From Physocladia obscura (lineage: Eukaryota; Chytridiomycota; Chytridiomycetes; Chytridiales; Chytriomycetaceae): DNA of 10,168 bases. The notes under the pieces were generated by a model. The model had not been told where the DNA came from. It saw only the letters and a program-made list of their open reading frames with translations, and did not search any database. The translations under genes and the position numbers were made by a program. Shown here piece after piece: positions 1 through 7,390 of the stretch; positions within the stretch are counted from its first letter, which is position 1; the number at the start of each line of letters is the position of its first letter. The DNA is taken from assembly GCA_027596945.1 (NCBI GenBank), contig JADGJH010001403.1:1-10168 (forward strand). The letters are read 5' to 3'.

Positions 1-597
1 GTGATGAAGCATGCTATTTTAATTGGGTACATATTGCTGGAACTGGGATTATTCCCAATGTCATAGACAAAATGATCAGAGATTGCAATGTACATAATGC
101 AGATAGGAGACAGGGAATTACCTTATATGTATGGAAATGGCTTAACCAAGCATTTCATAAAATACTATGGAAAATAAAATGTTATAGACTGAGAAAAAGG
201 AATGGTATCATAGAGTCAAAAAAAAAATGGAAAAACCAGTATCATACACTTCAGTCTACAAAACAAAATATAAAAAAAAGAACAGAAAAAATCAAGTCAA
301 ACAAGGGGGAAAATGTCCAATATGCCAAGAAAACTTGATACCAAACACAGACCCCCTCCATTGTGGTGCATATCAAGACAAGCAGGAAGCTGCTGAAATA
401 TGGGAAAACCACAGACTTAGTGAAACTAAAATACTACCAGGTGTGACCAATATCACAAGAAAATAGATGAAACAGTGAGTGAATCTTGAAAAATGAACAA
501 ATGTCTTGAAATCCAAACAACAAAAAAAAGTAGTTTATTGAATAAAAAACAACAACCATTGCTTCAATTTTGCACCAGCTCTACCACAGTCTAATGA
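1..597. other. AT-rich stretch, no recognisable gene
   Basis: There are two overlapping plus-strand open frames of fewer than 90 codons, at 72-338 and 227-466. They are Lys/Asn-rich and look like chance frames in A-rich DNA. One contains a CPIC-type cysteine pair near 317, but too little surrounds it to call a zinc finger. I see no RNA gene, clear repeat or transposon end here. It could hold the left end of the pogo-like element that begins near 598, but I found no inverted repeat to mark one. Confidence 0.5.
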
Positions 598-1557
598 AAC
601 GCTCTGTTTTATGAATGCGCGTTTTTGAGGTCCAACAGTCAAATCTTCAGAGAGATAACAAATATAGTTGCTGATGGCCATTTTGTGTTGGAGTCATCAC
701 AAATTGTTGCCAGCAAGCATGGAATATCAATGGAATCTGTGAGAGGAATATATATGTGTGTTGGAAAGTATCCAGATAGATCTCACAGCAACAGCAAATT
801 CACAAACTTAGAAGAAGTGGCTTTTATTTTATTCTTACACATGCAAGCTACATCCCATCACCCAATAGCCTATCCAGACTTCATTACTCTGGTCACAAGA
901 TACTATGAACAGATTTATGGTGATACTGAGTGGACAGCTGTCAAATGGTTTGAGAGTTTCAAACACCAACACAAAAAAGAGATTAGTGATAAGCATTTGA
1001 AAGCTATATCAACAGCACATACTGATCCAGCTACTCTTAGAGATATCAAGGTGCATGATTGAGTTTGATCAATGGATTGCTGCATGAGGCTACAGTTTCA
1101 AGAATGTGATCAATGTTGATGAGATGCAAATCAAATTACAAAACAACAACTCACAGTCAAAAGGGATTGTCCCTCAATCTATTGACTGTCCAAACAAGCT
1201 TTGCAGAGAGAGAAGTATATTAGCTTTATTCCATTTGTAACAGCCAGTGGCGAGCAAGTCATGGATATTTTTGTTTTACTGATGAAATATGGTAACATCA
1301 TCTTACCTCATGAAGAAAAGTGACTGCACCATGAAGACTTCACACCATTGTTTTTTGTGTACAGTGAAACTGGATATCTGACAGAGATGCAATGGAAACC
1401 TGTTTTGGAAGAGTTAAAAGTGGTTTAGACAATCAATCCCCCCAGCCTCATACCTGCTTTGATTTGTGACAATCTTGGCATTCACAAAATTTTGGACGTG
1501 ATGACACTATGTTTCAAAGTTGGTATAGATGGCTTCTTCCTACTCTGAGACAAATGT
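598..1557 (+). pseudogene. Decayed pogo/Tigger-like DDE transposase
   Basis: The first open stretch (598-1062, no ATG at its start) reads like a CENP-B-type DNA-binding region. A helix-turn-helix-like part (IVASKHGISMESV) is followed by FTNLEEVAFILF and then a W..F...H signature (KWFESFKHQH) typical of the second helix-turn-helix of pogo-family transposases. After a stop and a frame change, NVDEMQ at about 1114-1128 matches the first catalytic Asp block. In another frame, 1231-1557 gives PFVTASGEQVMDIFVLL, then LICDNLGIHK with the second Asp at 1468-1470. In-frame stops lie at 1321 (TGA) and 1426 (TAG). I cannot find the third acidic block. Such transposases cut and paste a DNA element in the nucleus. 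This copy cannot make one and is a relic. Family assignment to pogo/Tigger/CENP-B is fairly secure; the exact lineage is not. Confidence 0.72.
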
Positions 1558-2329
1558 CCAAAATGGCAAAGTTGAACATTTCTTTCCTGAGGACAGGGAC
1601 GTAAGTTTTCTCTTTGAAGCTGGTCATGTGAGCAGGTGGTGCTGATAATGTGTTGTAATTTTATATGTGCAAAATTTCTTTTTGAAGTTAGTGTTTTAGC
1701 TAACAGCCATCAAAACATTGAAGTAAGTTTACTTGCTATATTTTGATTTTTTTCCAAGACAATATTGATTTTATGAAAGTCATTTTTGAAAACAGAGCAA
1801 CCTGTTGACAAAATGAAAAATAATTTTTATTTAACTCCTCATATTGGATTGAAATTTTAACAAATGGAACATCAAAAATTTGTATGTAAGAGTTTTTTGC
1901 CAAAGAAAACTTTTTCCAGGGTATTTCAATCTATGTTGCTTATTGCATTGCCTTTCCTTTTTGCATGTGCAGTTTGTTAAGACAAGATATTCTTTGTTGA
2001 GAGATATTTGCAATTCACTATATCTTAAAATTTTTTGATTTATTTTGCTTTTCAACTTCTGCTGATCCAGTTTTGCTGTCTAGAGGTCTTATTTTGTGCT
2101 GTATTAAAGTTTTCATGTCTGACAGAAGGGTTTTGATTAAATCAATTAAAGGAGCAGCTGTTGGTTCAGGAGTCATTCTGTAACCATTTAGGAGTCATTC
2201 CTTAACCATTGTCAATTTGAAATTGAAAAATATTGTCCAGGGCATGATGGCTATATTTTCTTGAAAATCCAAGAATTGAAAATAAATATCAATTCAATAA
2301 TATGTTTTCAAATCCCTTTCTGATCATTA
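1558..2329. other. AT-rich spacer, probable transposon debris
   Basis: No credible gene. A minus-strand frame at 1831-2055 (74 codons) is Lys/Leu-rich with no motif. The first part continues downstream of the pogo-like relic and may be its eroded 3' portion or 3' flank. The only structured item I see is the 22-bp tandem duplication at 2169-2212. Confidence 0.45.
2169..2212. repeat. Two-copy 22-bp tandem repeat
   Basis: The unit ggagtcattctgtaaccatt at 2169-2188 recurs as ggagtcattccttaaccatt at 2191-2210, differing at two positions. The period is 22 bp. It looks like a simple duplication in non-coding DNA; no function is evident. Confidence 0.8.
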
Positions 2330-2982
2330 TCAATTCTTGGTGTTAGAAAATTCCATGGTAAGATAATCTGGAAGCACTTTCAAGCAATCAAGTGGGTTTT
2401 TGTCTTTAAGGTGTTGAATAATCTTAGCTGTCAGAAACAAGAATATGAACCAAGAAAAGCTGCCAGCAAAGTCAAACTTTGATTCCACTAATTCTGTCTG
2501 ATAATTCACCTCACAATCACAGTCCAAGATTTCAGAATTACTATCAAGACCAGAATCAATTTTGGCCATAGTGTCACTTGTGTCTAAGCTACCTTTAACA
2601 CTAACAAAAAATGCATACTCCTTCACAGCTGTAACATACTTGCACTTTTCCCAAGAGAAAACATAAAACTCTTTGACTTTATCAATCATATCATCTTCTA
2701 GCTTCCTTTTAAACCTTAGGACATTGAGCATACAACAGTTTTTTTTTCATGTCTTCATTGCAATGTGTCACAATCTTTCAATAAAACATTGTGTTTGTTT
2801 TTGTTCAACTCATAACCATTAGCAAAGACAATGAGTTTCTTTGAGACATTGACTTCATCTAATGCTGTCCAAAGCTTGGCAGGACTCCAGTCATGAATAA
2901 GACAAGATTTCTTGGAATTACCTTCAAAACAAACAAAACAAGATACTTTCTTTTGTACAAATGAATCTGAGTAGCAATCCAC
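2330..2982 (-). pseudogene. Unassigned minus-strand open frames
   Basis: Two open frames lie head to tail on the minus strand, 2982-2755 (75 codons) and 2731-2330 (133 codons). The first has a paired-cysteine stretch (CFVCF) and then a mixed hydrophilic segment. The second has an acidic Ser/Asp/Glu segment with CDC in the middle and a very hydrophobic 12-residue patch (FSWFIFLFLTAK). The DNA of that patch (about 2427-2460) reads like a polypyrimidine tract ending in CAG, so it may be an unspliced intron end rather than protein. Composition is protein-like, but I recognise no family. With the frames at 3176-3995 they may be pieces of one old spliced minus-strand gene, possibly a transposon passenger. 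Confidence 0.3.
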
Positions 2983-3175
2983 TTACTTTGATTGAATGAA
3001 GAAGCAAAGGGAAGTGCAGTTGTAGATTTTTTGTCACCAAGAGATCAAAGGATCTAACCAAAGGTGCCATTCTCAATTTCTTTCTTTCAAGAAATTGAAT
3101 TGGGTGTGGAATGTGTGTCAGTAGAAAACAAGCTTGCTGTCAGTAAAGAACCCAGTTTTTGTCAAATATCCAAGC

Positions 3176-3746
3176 TCAGTTCAAAAAAAGTAAAATTGGG
3201 GTTGTGTTTGAGTGATGGTAAGTGCAGACACTCCCATTTGGTTTTCTGTCTTTGAAAGTTTCTCTGTCTCTGACAAATGATATACTACTCAGCTCTGTCA
3301 ACAGATGAGGCACAGTGTGAATAGTGAGAAAGGCACCACCATCCTTGAGCTTCTTATAATATTTCTTTAACATCCTGTAGAACACTGCCAAGTCTGCTGG
3401 GGTTAGAGTCAGCTCCAATTCTCAAAAGCAGTGAAAGCCTTCCAGCTCCAACTCCATTCTCAAAACACCCAAGCTGCTCTAATGCTGTTATTAACTGAGC
3501 TGCAGACTCCACTTGCAGATTGCACCTGTTGTGAAACAGTGGATTTTCATTCATGTAGAGCAACTGATCATAGCTGGTGTGAACCATTTGAATTGCCATG
3601 CACAGGTGGCTATTTGGGAGACATGCAATTGGCTCTTGGTATCCTGTTTGCTTAGAGATAGAAGTTTGCAAGTATAGATATTGACTGCTGAAGATAGTTG
3701 CAGTAAATGTGATTAAATCCTTCTGAAAGTGTTCAATTGCCTCCAC
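3176..3746 (-). pseudogene. Unassigned minus-strand coding remnant, frameshifted
   Basis: A 130-codon frame (3746-3354, no ATG at its start) reads as ordinary globular protein, with segments such as LITALEQLGCFENG and LSLLLRIGADSN. It overlaps a second frame (3418-3176) that also looks protein-like near its start (LTPADLAVFYRMLKKYYKKL), so a single-base indel around 3350-3420 would fuse them. Neither matches a family I know. Start and stop are not secure. A plus-strand frame over the same bases (3431-3655) is probably its shadow. It could be a broken host gene or part of an older mobile element. Confidence 0.35.
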
Positions 3747-3831
3747 TAACTCATTTCATAGCATTGCTAGATCTGTCCCAAGTGTCATGGAAGGCAGGGG
3801 GTGAAAGGGGTGTAAAGAAAAAATTGGCACT

Positions 3832-3995
3832 TATCACTTGGGCTGCTGTGAGTCTGTACAACAGCCCCAAGTGTCACTCTCATGGTGGAAGACCTGCAGT
3901 GGTGCAGAGACACCAATTGAGCTCAATGCACCACTGGCCTTGCAGAGCTGTTTGCATCTTGCAAACAACATGCCGTTTTTCAGAACATCTTCAAT
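3832..3995 (-). other. Short minus-strand open frame, possible upstream exon
   Basis: A minus-strand frame follows three TAA codons and runs to a TGA-TAA pair. It encodes about 50 residues with several cysteines (for example NGMLFARCKQLCKASGAL). It lies upstream of, and on the same strand as, the remnant at 3176-3746, so it may be an earlier exon of the same broken gene. Plus-strand frames at 3737-4098 cover the same bases and are lower in quality. No family recognised. Confidence 0.22.
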
Positions 3996-4184
3996 TTATT
4001 ATTACTCCAAAACCCAAAGAAAAACAAAACAAATTAATAAGAAAACCAAAAACATGAATACTCCAAAAGAACCAAACAGACAACCAATAAATAAATAAAA
4101 TTATATGCAGAATATAAATAAATAAATATTTACAAAGATAATCATCAGAGAACTTCAAGGAGTTTTGAATGAACTCAACCATTA
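3996..4184. other. A-rich spacer with AAT(A) runs
   Basis: The stretch is A-rich, with repeated aataaat motifs around 4088-4128. The motifs could act as polyadenylation signals on the plus strand, but no plus-strand gene ends here. I see no coding potential. Confidence 0.5.
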
Positions 4185-4199
4185 TGTGAGAATCTCACA
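4185..4199. repeat. Perfect 15-nt palindrome beside the transposon end
   Basis: TGTGAGA and TCTCACA flank a single central A. The palindrome ends exactly where the left inverted repeat begins (4200). It could be part of a palindromic insertion target or a chance hairpin. The right flank beyond 7174 does not carry it. Confidence 0.75.
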
Positions 4200-4270
4200 G
4201 CATTTTTTTGATTTTTGATTTTGTCAAATACTGGATAGAAATACTGGAGAAATACTGGTGGAGGTACTGG
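4200..4270 (+). repeat. Left inverted repeat with subterminal motif array
   Basis: The terminal block is 4200-4234. AAATACTGG is at 4226-4234, 4239-4247 and 4250-4258, with a degenerate copy (AGGTACTGG) at 4262-4270. The array mirrors the one at the right end. Confidence 0.8.
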
Positions 4271-4347
4271 ATTCAATTTGACTAATACTTATTATAGGCA
4301 TCAAGCAACACCCAAATGCCATTTTTTGGCACTTTGTTTGGGCTTAC

Positions 4348-5442
4348 TTGGAAGGACAATGCTTACATTCTGTGGTAAAGCAATTATTTGTTGATTGCTC
4401 TTTGGCTGCTCAAGCATGTGGATACTTTCAAACATTTGGAACACTGAAAAATCCATGTGTGGCAGCAAGGACAGAGCCATTCTCTGGAGATGCCTATAAT
4501 GTTATATATTTCTTAATACTGTTATTCAACAATGTTTAGCATATAAAAGCTCTCTTCATGCTACAATCTGATTTGTATCTTGATGAACTTCAGGAGCAAG
4601 TATGTCAGTCATGTGGATTGTCTGTCTCTGTTTCCACAATTTGGAAAGACTTGGGTATTTGCACAAACTGATACTTTTAAAAATTTGTTAATATTCTTTA
4701 CTTGATACAATAATATTCTTTATTGGACTCAAATTTAGTTGTCAGTTTGAGCTGCATAATGTAACAAAGTTGAGCAGCAAAATTTTGGCCATATTATTGG
4801 AGAGTACAAACCCAAACAATTGGTTTTGGAGATGAAGCTGCAGCAAACAGAAAAACATTAGTATGGAGATGGGGCTATTTCTGGGCTGGGTATTTGATCT
4901 GAACATATGGGCCCATTTATTCATGGAAATGGTGATTTAATAGTAAGTGCATTGTCATTAATGGGATATTTGTCATCTTCTATCAAACATGGAGCACTGA
5001 AAGCAGACAATTTTCTTCAGTGGATTCAACAATATTCAATAAATTTTTTTATTCTTGTAGATTTGCTGGCCAAAATCTTTTTTTTGAACAGTGACCACAA
5101 GTGAATCCATTTCCTGGAAATGAGAGTGTCTTGATTCTTGATAACACAAAAATTCACAAAGACCCCAGAATTAAAGCCATCTGCAATAATGCTGGAATTT
5201 GCCTTATTTTCTTTCTCCTTACTCTCCAAACTTGAACCTGGTGAGTTCAAAACATAATACAGTCATGTGATTAAAAAAATTTTGATTCAGATTGAGCAAA
5301 CCTTTTTCTACATCAAAAATTATTTAAGAGAAACAAGGAGCAATTGATTAATGTAGACCAACAGGATGCTATTTACAAAGCTTGTATGTCGATTGATGAA
5401 GAGAAGGCTAAAGCTTGTTTTTCACATGGAAATTACATTTGA
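4348..5442 (+). pseudogene. Decayed Tc1/mariner/IS630-type DDE transposase
   Basis: Pieces of one transposase appear in order but in different frames. An N-terminal segment is followed by DLYLDELQEQV (4570-4602) and a helix-turn-helix ending VSVSTIWKDLGI. Next comes a first catalytic block, DEAAANRKTLVWRWGY, with Asp-Glu at 4831-4836. Then come GPFIHGNGDLIVSALSLMG (from 4909) and LILDNTKIHKDPRI with the second Asp (around 5131-5165). SPNLNLV (5223-5243) stands where the family has SPDLNP-E, so the third acidic residue is Asn here. The tail ACFSHGNYI before TGA at 5440-5442 matches the usual family C-terminus. Several stops and frame changes interrupt it. The family binds the element's inverted repeats and cuts both DNA ends. 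This copy is inactive, but its order and length are complete, which points to decay rather than truncation. Confidence 0.85.
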
Positions 5443-5447
5443 TTAAA

Positions 5448-6988
5448 TCAGTTTTGAAATAAATTTCTGTTAAAAAGAGGATCTGTTTTAGTTTTCAGAA
5501 GATTGTATTTGTATTTTTTCCAACTAATTGAATTACAGAAAAAAAAATCGAAAAAAATTGAAAAAATAAAACTAGTAGTCACAAGAGAAGTGGAAGAAGA
5601 AACAGCATTTGAAGTAAAAAACTTTTTATCATCAAGCTGTACTAAGCATGGGGGAATATTTACATCAACTTGTGGTGTTCCAGCATTATTTTCAGTTTTC
5701 AAATTTTTTAGGGTTTTGCAAAAATTGATTAACAAACCAATGCAGCAACCATGATGTTTTCAGTTCAAGAGTAAGTTTTAAATGCCCAAGCTTTCCTCCA
5801 ACAATTCTGTGCAAACAGCCTTCTGGATTCAAAGAACAGTGATTTGCATGCCATTCATTTAACTTTGCAGTCAAATCTGTGACTTTTTGCCAGTATGCTG
5901 AATTAACTGTCGAGCCTGCTTTTGTACTTTGTGTTTCAGTATTTAAAGAAGATCCTAATTTACTGCCAGCATTTGGCAGTATTCATAAATAAACAGAAAC
6001 CATAAAGAAAACTAGAAACCTTAAAAAATTACCTGTTTCCTTCTTCAGACAAATAACCAAATATTGCATATTTGTTATTTTGAATTTTTTCAATTTCTCT
6101 ATGAATCCTTCAAATATTTTGATGTTGCAAACGTTTAGCAAAGTCGGTGAGTTTGATTTGGGCATATCAACATAATAGAAATGCTCTTCCCACAAATCTG
6201 GCTTCCATTTATTTAATTTTTGAGCTAAATATTTTGTAATATTTTCCAATGTAGTGATTTCTGCAGTAGGGACATTAACTGTTGTAGATTCAATTAGGGT
6301 TGAAACATTATTTTTTCTGGAACTGTGCAAAGACACTCTGATTTTGATATCTGAAAAAGTGAATAAAAACAATCAGAAAAGAAAAATACGATATAAAATA
6401 TACCATTTTCTTTGTCATTGTCTTCAATTTCTATCCCCTTTTGATATTTGGATGGGGTCGTTTAGGGTTTAATGGTCTCTTCAATGAGGGTTTCAGAGGC
6501 TTTTCAGCGAACAATTCATTAATTTGAGTGTCATCAGAGGCTACCTTATCATCAATAACTATTTCTAACTTCTGCAGAATTTTTGGTGCCAGCCCATGTC
6601 CTATAAATACATGATGGCCTACATTTCCTAAATTCCAATTTCCATAACTTCAATGGCATTTCTGTGGCTCCAATTTACACATTCTAATGTAGTCAAGTCT
6701 TTGAGGCAGTCTATTATGGGGACAAAAACTTGATAGATATGCAACAGCTTTTGAATTTTTCAGTATGACTTTGGCACTGGTTGCTGGGTTGAACATCTCA
6801 TTGGCAGAGCAATCCCAGCCATCTTTGGATTTGCATACAAGACAAATACAACATTTGGCACATCTTAATTTGAAGAAACGGATTGGGTCAATTGAATCAC
6901 ATGGAATTATGTTGATCAGCAGCACATTAGCAAATGTATTGATTTCTGCAGGTGTCAGCTTTGAATTTATTGCCAGGACCTTCTCCAT
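5448..6988 (-). CDS. Spliced gene of unknown function inside the transposon
   Basis: No family recognised. Exon 1 (6988-6679) starts at ATG just after a GTG. It encodes a Cys-rich part (CAKCCICLVCKSKDGWDC) with seven cysteines in 18 residues, a possible metal-binding cluster. A 60-nt intron (6678-6619, GTAAAT...GTAG) would remove an in-frame TGA. Exon 2 (6618-6404) is basic near KPSLKRPLNPKRP and acidic at its end. A 53-nt intron (6403-6351) with a strong TTTTTCAG end leads to exon 3 (6350-6033), then a 78-nt intron (6032-5955) to exon 4. Exon 3 has an amphipathic segment around YLAQKLNKWKPDLWEEHFYY. Frame is lost twice, at the C4T4 run 6435-6442 and at the T6 run 5704-5709. A one-base change at each would keep the frame open from exon 2 to about 5448. 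Without the second change the protein stops at 5692. The conserved phase-1 splice sites argue for a real gene; the two breaks suggest early decay or homopolymer errors. Its place between the transposase and the right inverted repeat suggests a passenger or helper of the element. Confidence 0.5.
5458..5463 (+). promoter_or_regulatory. AATAAA polyadenylation signal, transposase side
   Basis: AATAAA lies 15 bases after the transposase stop on the same strand. That spacing is short but usable. It falls inside the 3' part of the convergent gene, so the two transcripts would overlap tail to tail. Confidence 0.4.
6351..6403 (-). other. Intron of the passenger gene (53 nt)
   Basis: The donor is ATG|GTATAT and the acceptor TTTTTCAG|ATATC. 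A long T-rich tract precedes the acceptor. Splicing joins an acidic run (EDNDKEN) to DIKIRVSLH through a split Asp codon (G|AT). Of this gene's introns it is the clearest. Confidence 0.7.
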
Positions 6989-7094
6989 CACTCTGGCTGC
7001 TCGAATATTCCCTCATTTATTGTGTTTTCTATTATGAATAAAATGTGATCATATAATATGCCTCTCAAGGTGTTGTGACCTCATTGGCAACAAA

Positions 7095-7174
7095 CCAGTA
7101 TCCAACAGTATTTTCACCAGTATTTCATCAGTGTTCTTCACCAGTATTTTACAAAGTCAAAAATCAAAAAATGC
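7095..7174 (-). repeat. Right inverted repeat with subterminal motif array
   Basis: The terminal block is 7141-7174. Read on the plus strand as CCAGTATTT, motif copies lie at 7141-7149, 7128-7136 (degenerate), 7117-7125, 7105-7113 (degenerate) and 7095-7103 (degenerate). Orientation is opposite to the left end, as expected of transposon termini. It lies just upstream of the passenger gene's first exon, so it may also carry that gene's promoter. Confidence 0.8.
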
Positions 7175-7254
7175 AATTTTTTTTTCCTGGCTCAATATTT
7201 TTGAAAATAGCTGTAAAATAAACGGTGACAGTTTTCACTGAAACACACAAAGAC

Positions 7255-7260
7255 TTTATT
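7255..7260 (-). promoter_or_regulatory. AATAAA polyadenylation signal of the GTPase gene
   Basis: The reverse complement of tttatt lies about 130 bases downstream of the GTPase stop codon (7391-7393), and GT/T-rich sequence follows. It is the first canonical AATAAA on that strand. The 3' UTR would thus end within about 80 bp of the transposon's right terminus at 7174. Confidence 0.55.
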
Positions 7261-7390
7261 GTCAATATTGCGTTTCTTAACAATTCAAAAGAAAGAAGTT
7301 GCAAGAAAATCAAAAGAATCTGTCATCAAAAAGAATACAGAAAGATAAAAAAATAAAACATACAGAATCCTCCACATTTCTCAACTTGTC

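Larger units (their letters stand above)
4200..7174. mobile_element. Two-gene DNA transposon with long, motif-bearing ends
   Basis: The 35 bases at 4200-4234 match the reverse complement of 7141-7174 except for one gap and two mismatches. Both begin GCATTTTTT and end AAATACTGG. Inward of each terminus the AAATACTGG-like motif recurs at 11-13 bp spacing, as expected of arrayed transposase-binding sites. The element encloses a plus-strand Tc1/mariner/IS630-type transposase relic and a convergent minus-strand spliced gene, with little room between their ends (5442 and 5448). I see no clear TA target-site duplication next to the inferred ends, so the exact termini may be off by some bases. About 2.98 kb with a second gene is larger than a typical 1.3-2.4 kb Tc1 element. 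The transposase is dead, so this copy could move only if another copy supplied the enzyme. Confidence 0.68.

Noticed and set aside
72..466. Two overlapping plus-strand frames with a CPIC motif
   Set aside because: They are Lys/Asn-rich in A-rich DNA, overlap each other in different frames, and match no family. A single Cys pair is not enough for a zinc finger call.
6463..6472. Telomere-like TTTAGGGTTT inside the passenger gene
   Set aside because: It is a single unit within a coding exon and is expected by chance.
6254..7037. Plus-strand frames at 6254-6472 and 6765-7037
   Set aside because: They lie opposite the better minus-strand frames, which have matching splice sites, and carry no motif.
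7095..7174. CRISPR-like array from the regularly spaced CCAGTATTT motifs
   Set aside because: The repeats are 9 bp, imperfect and 11-13 bp apart, with a mirrored set at the other transposon end. This is eukaryotic DNA with transposon termini.
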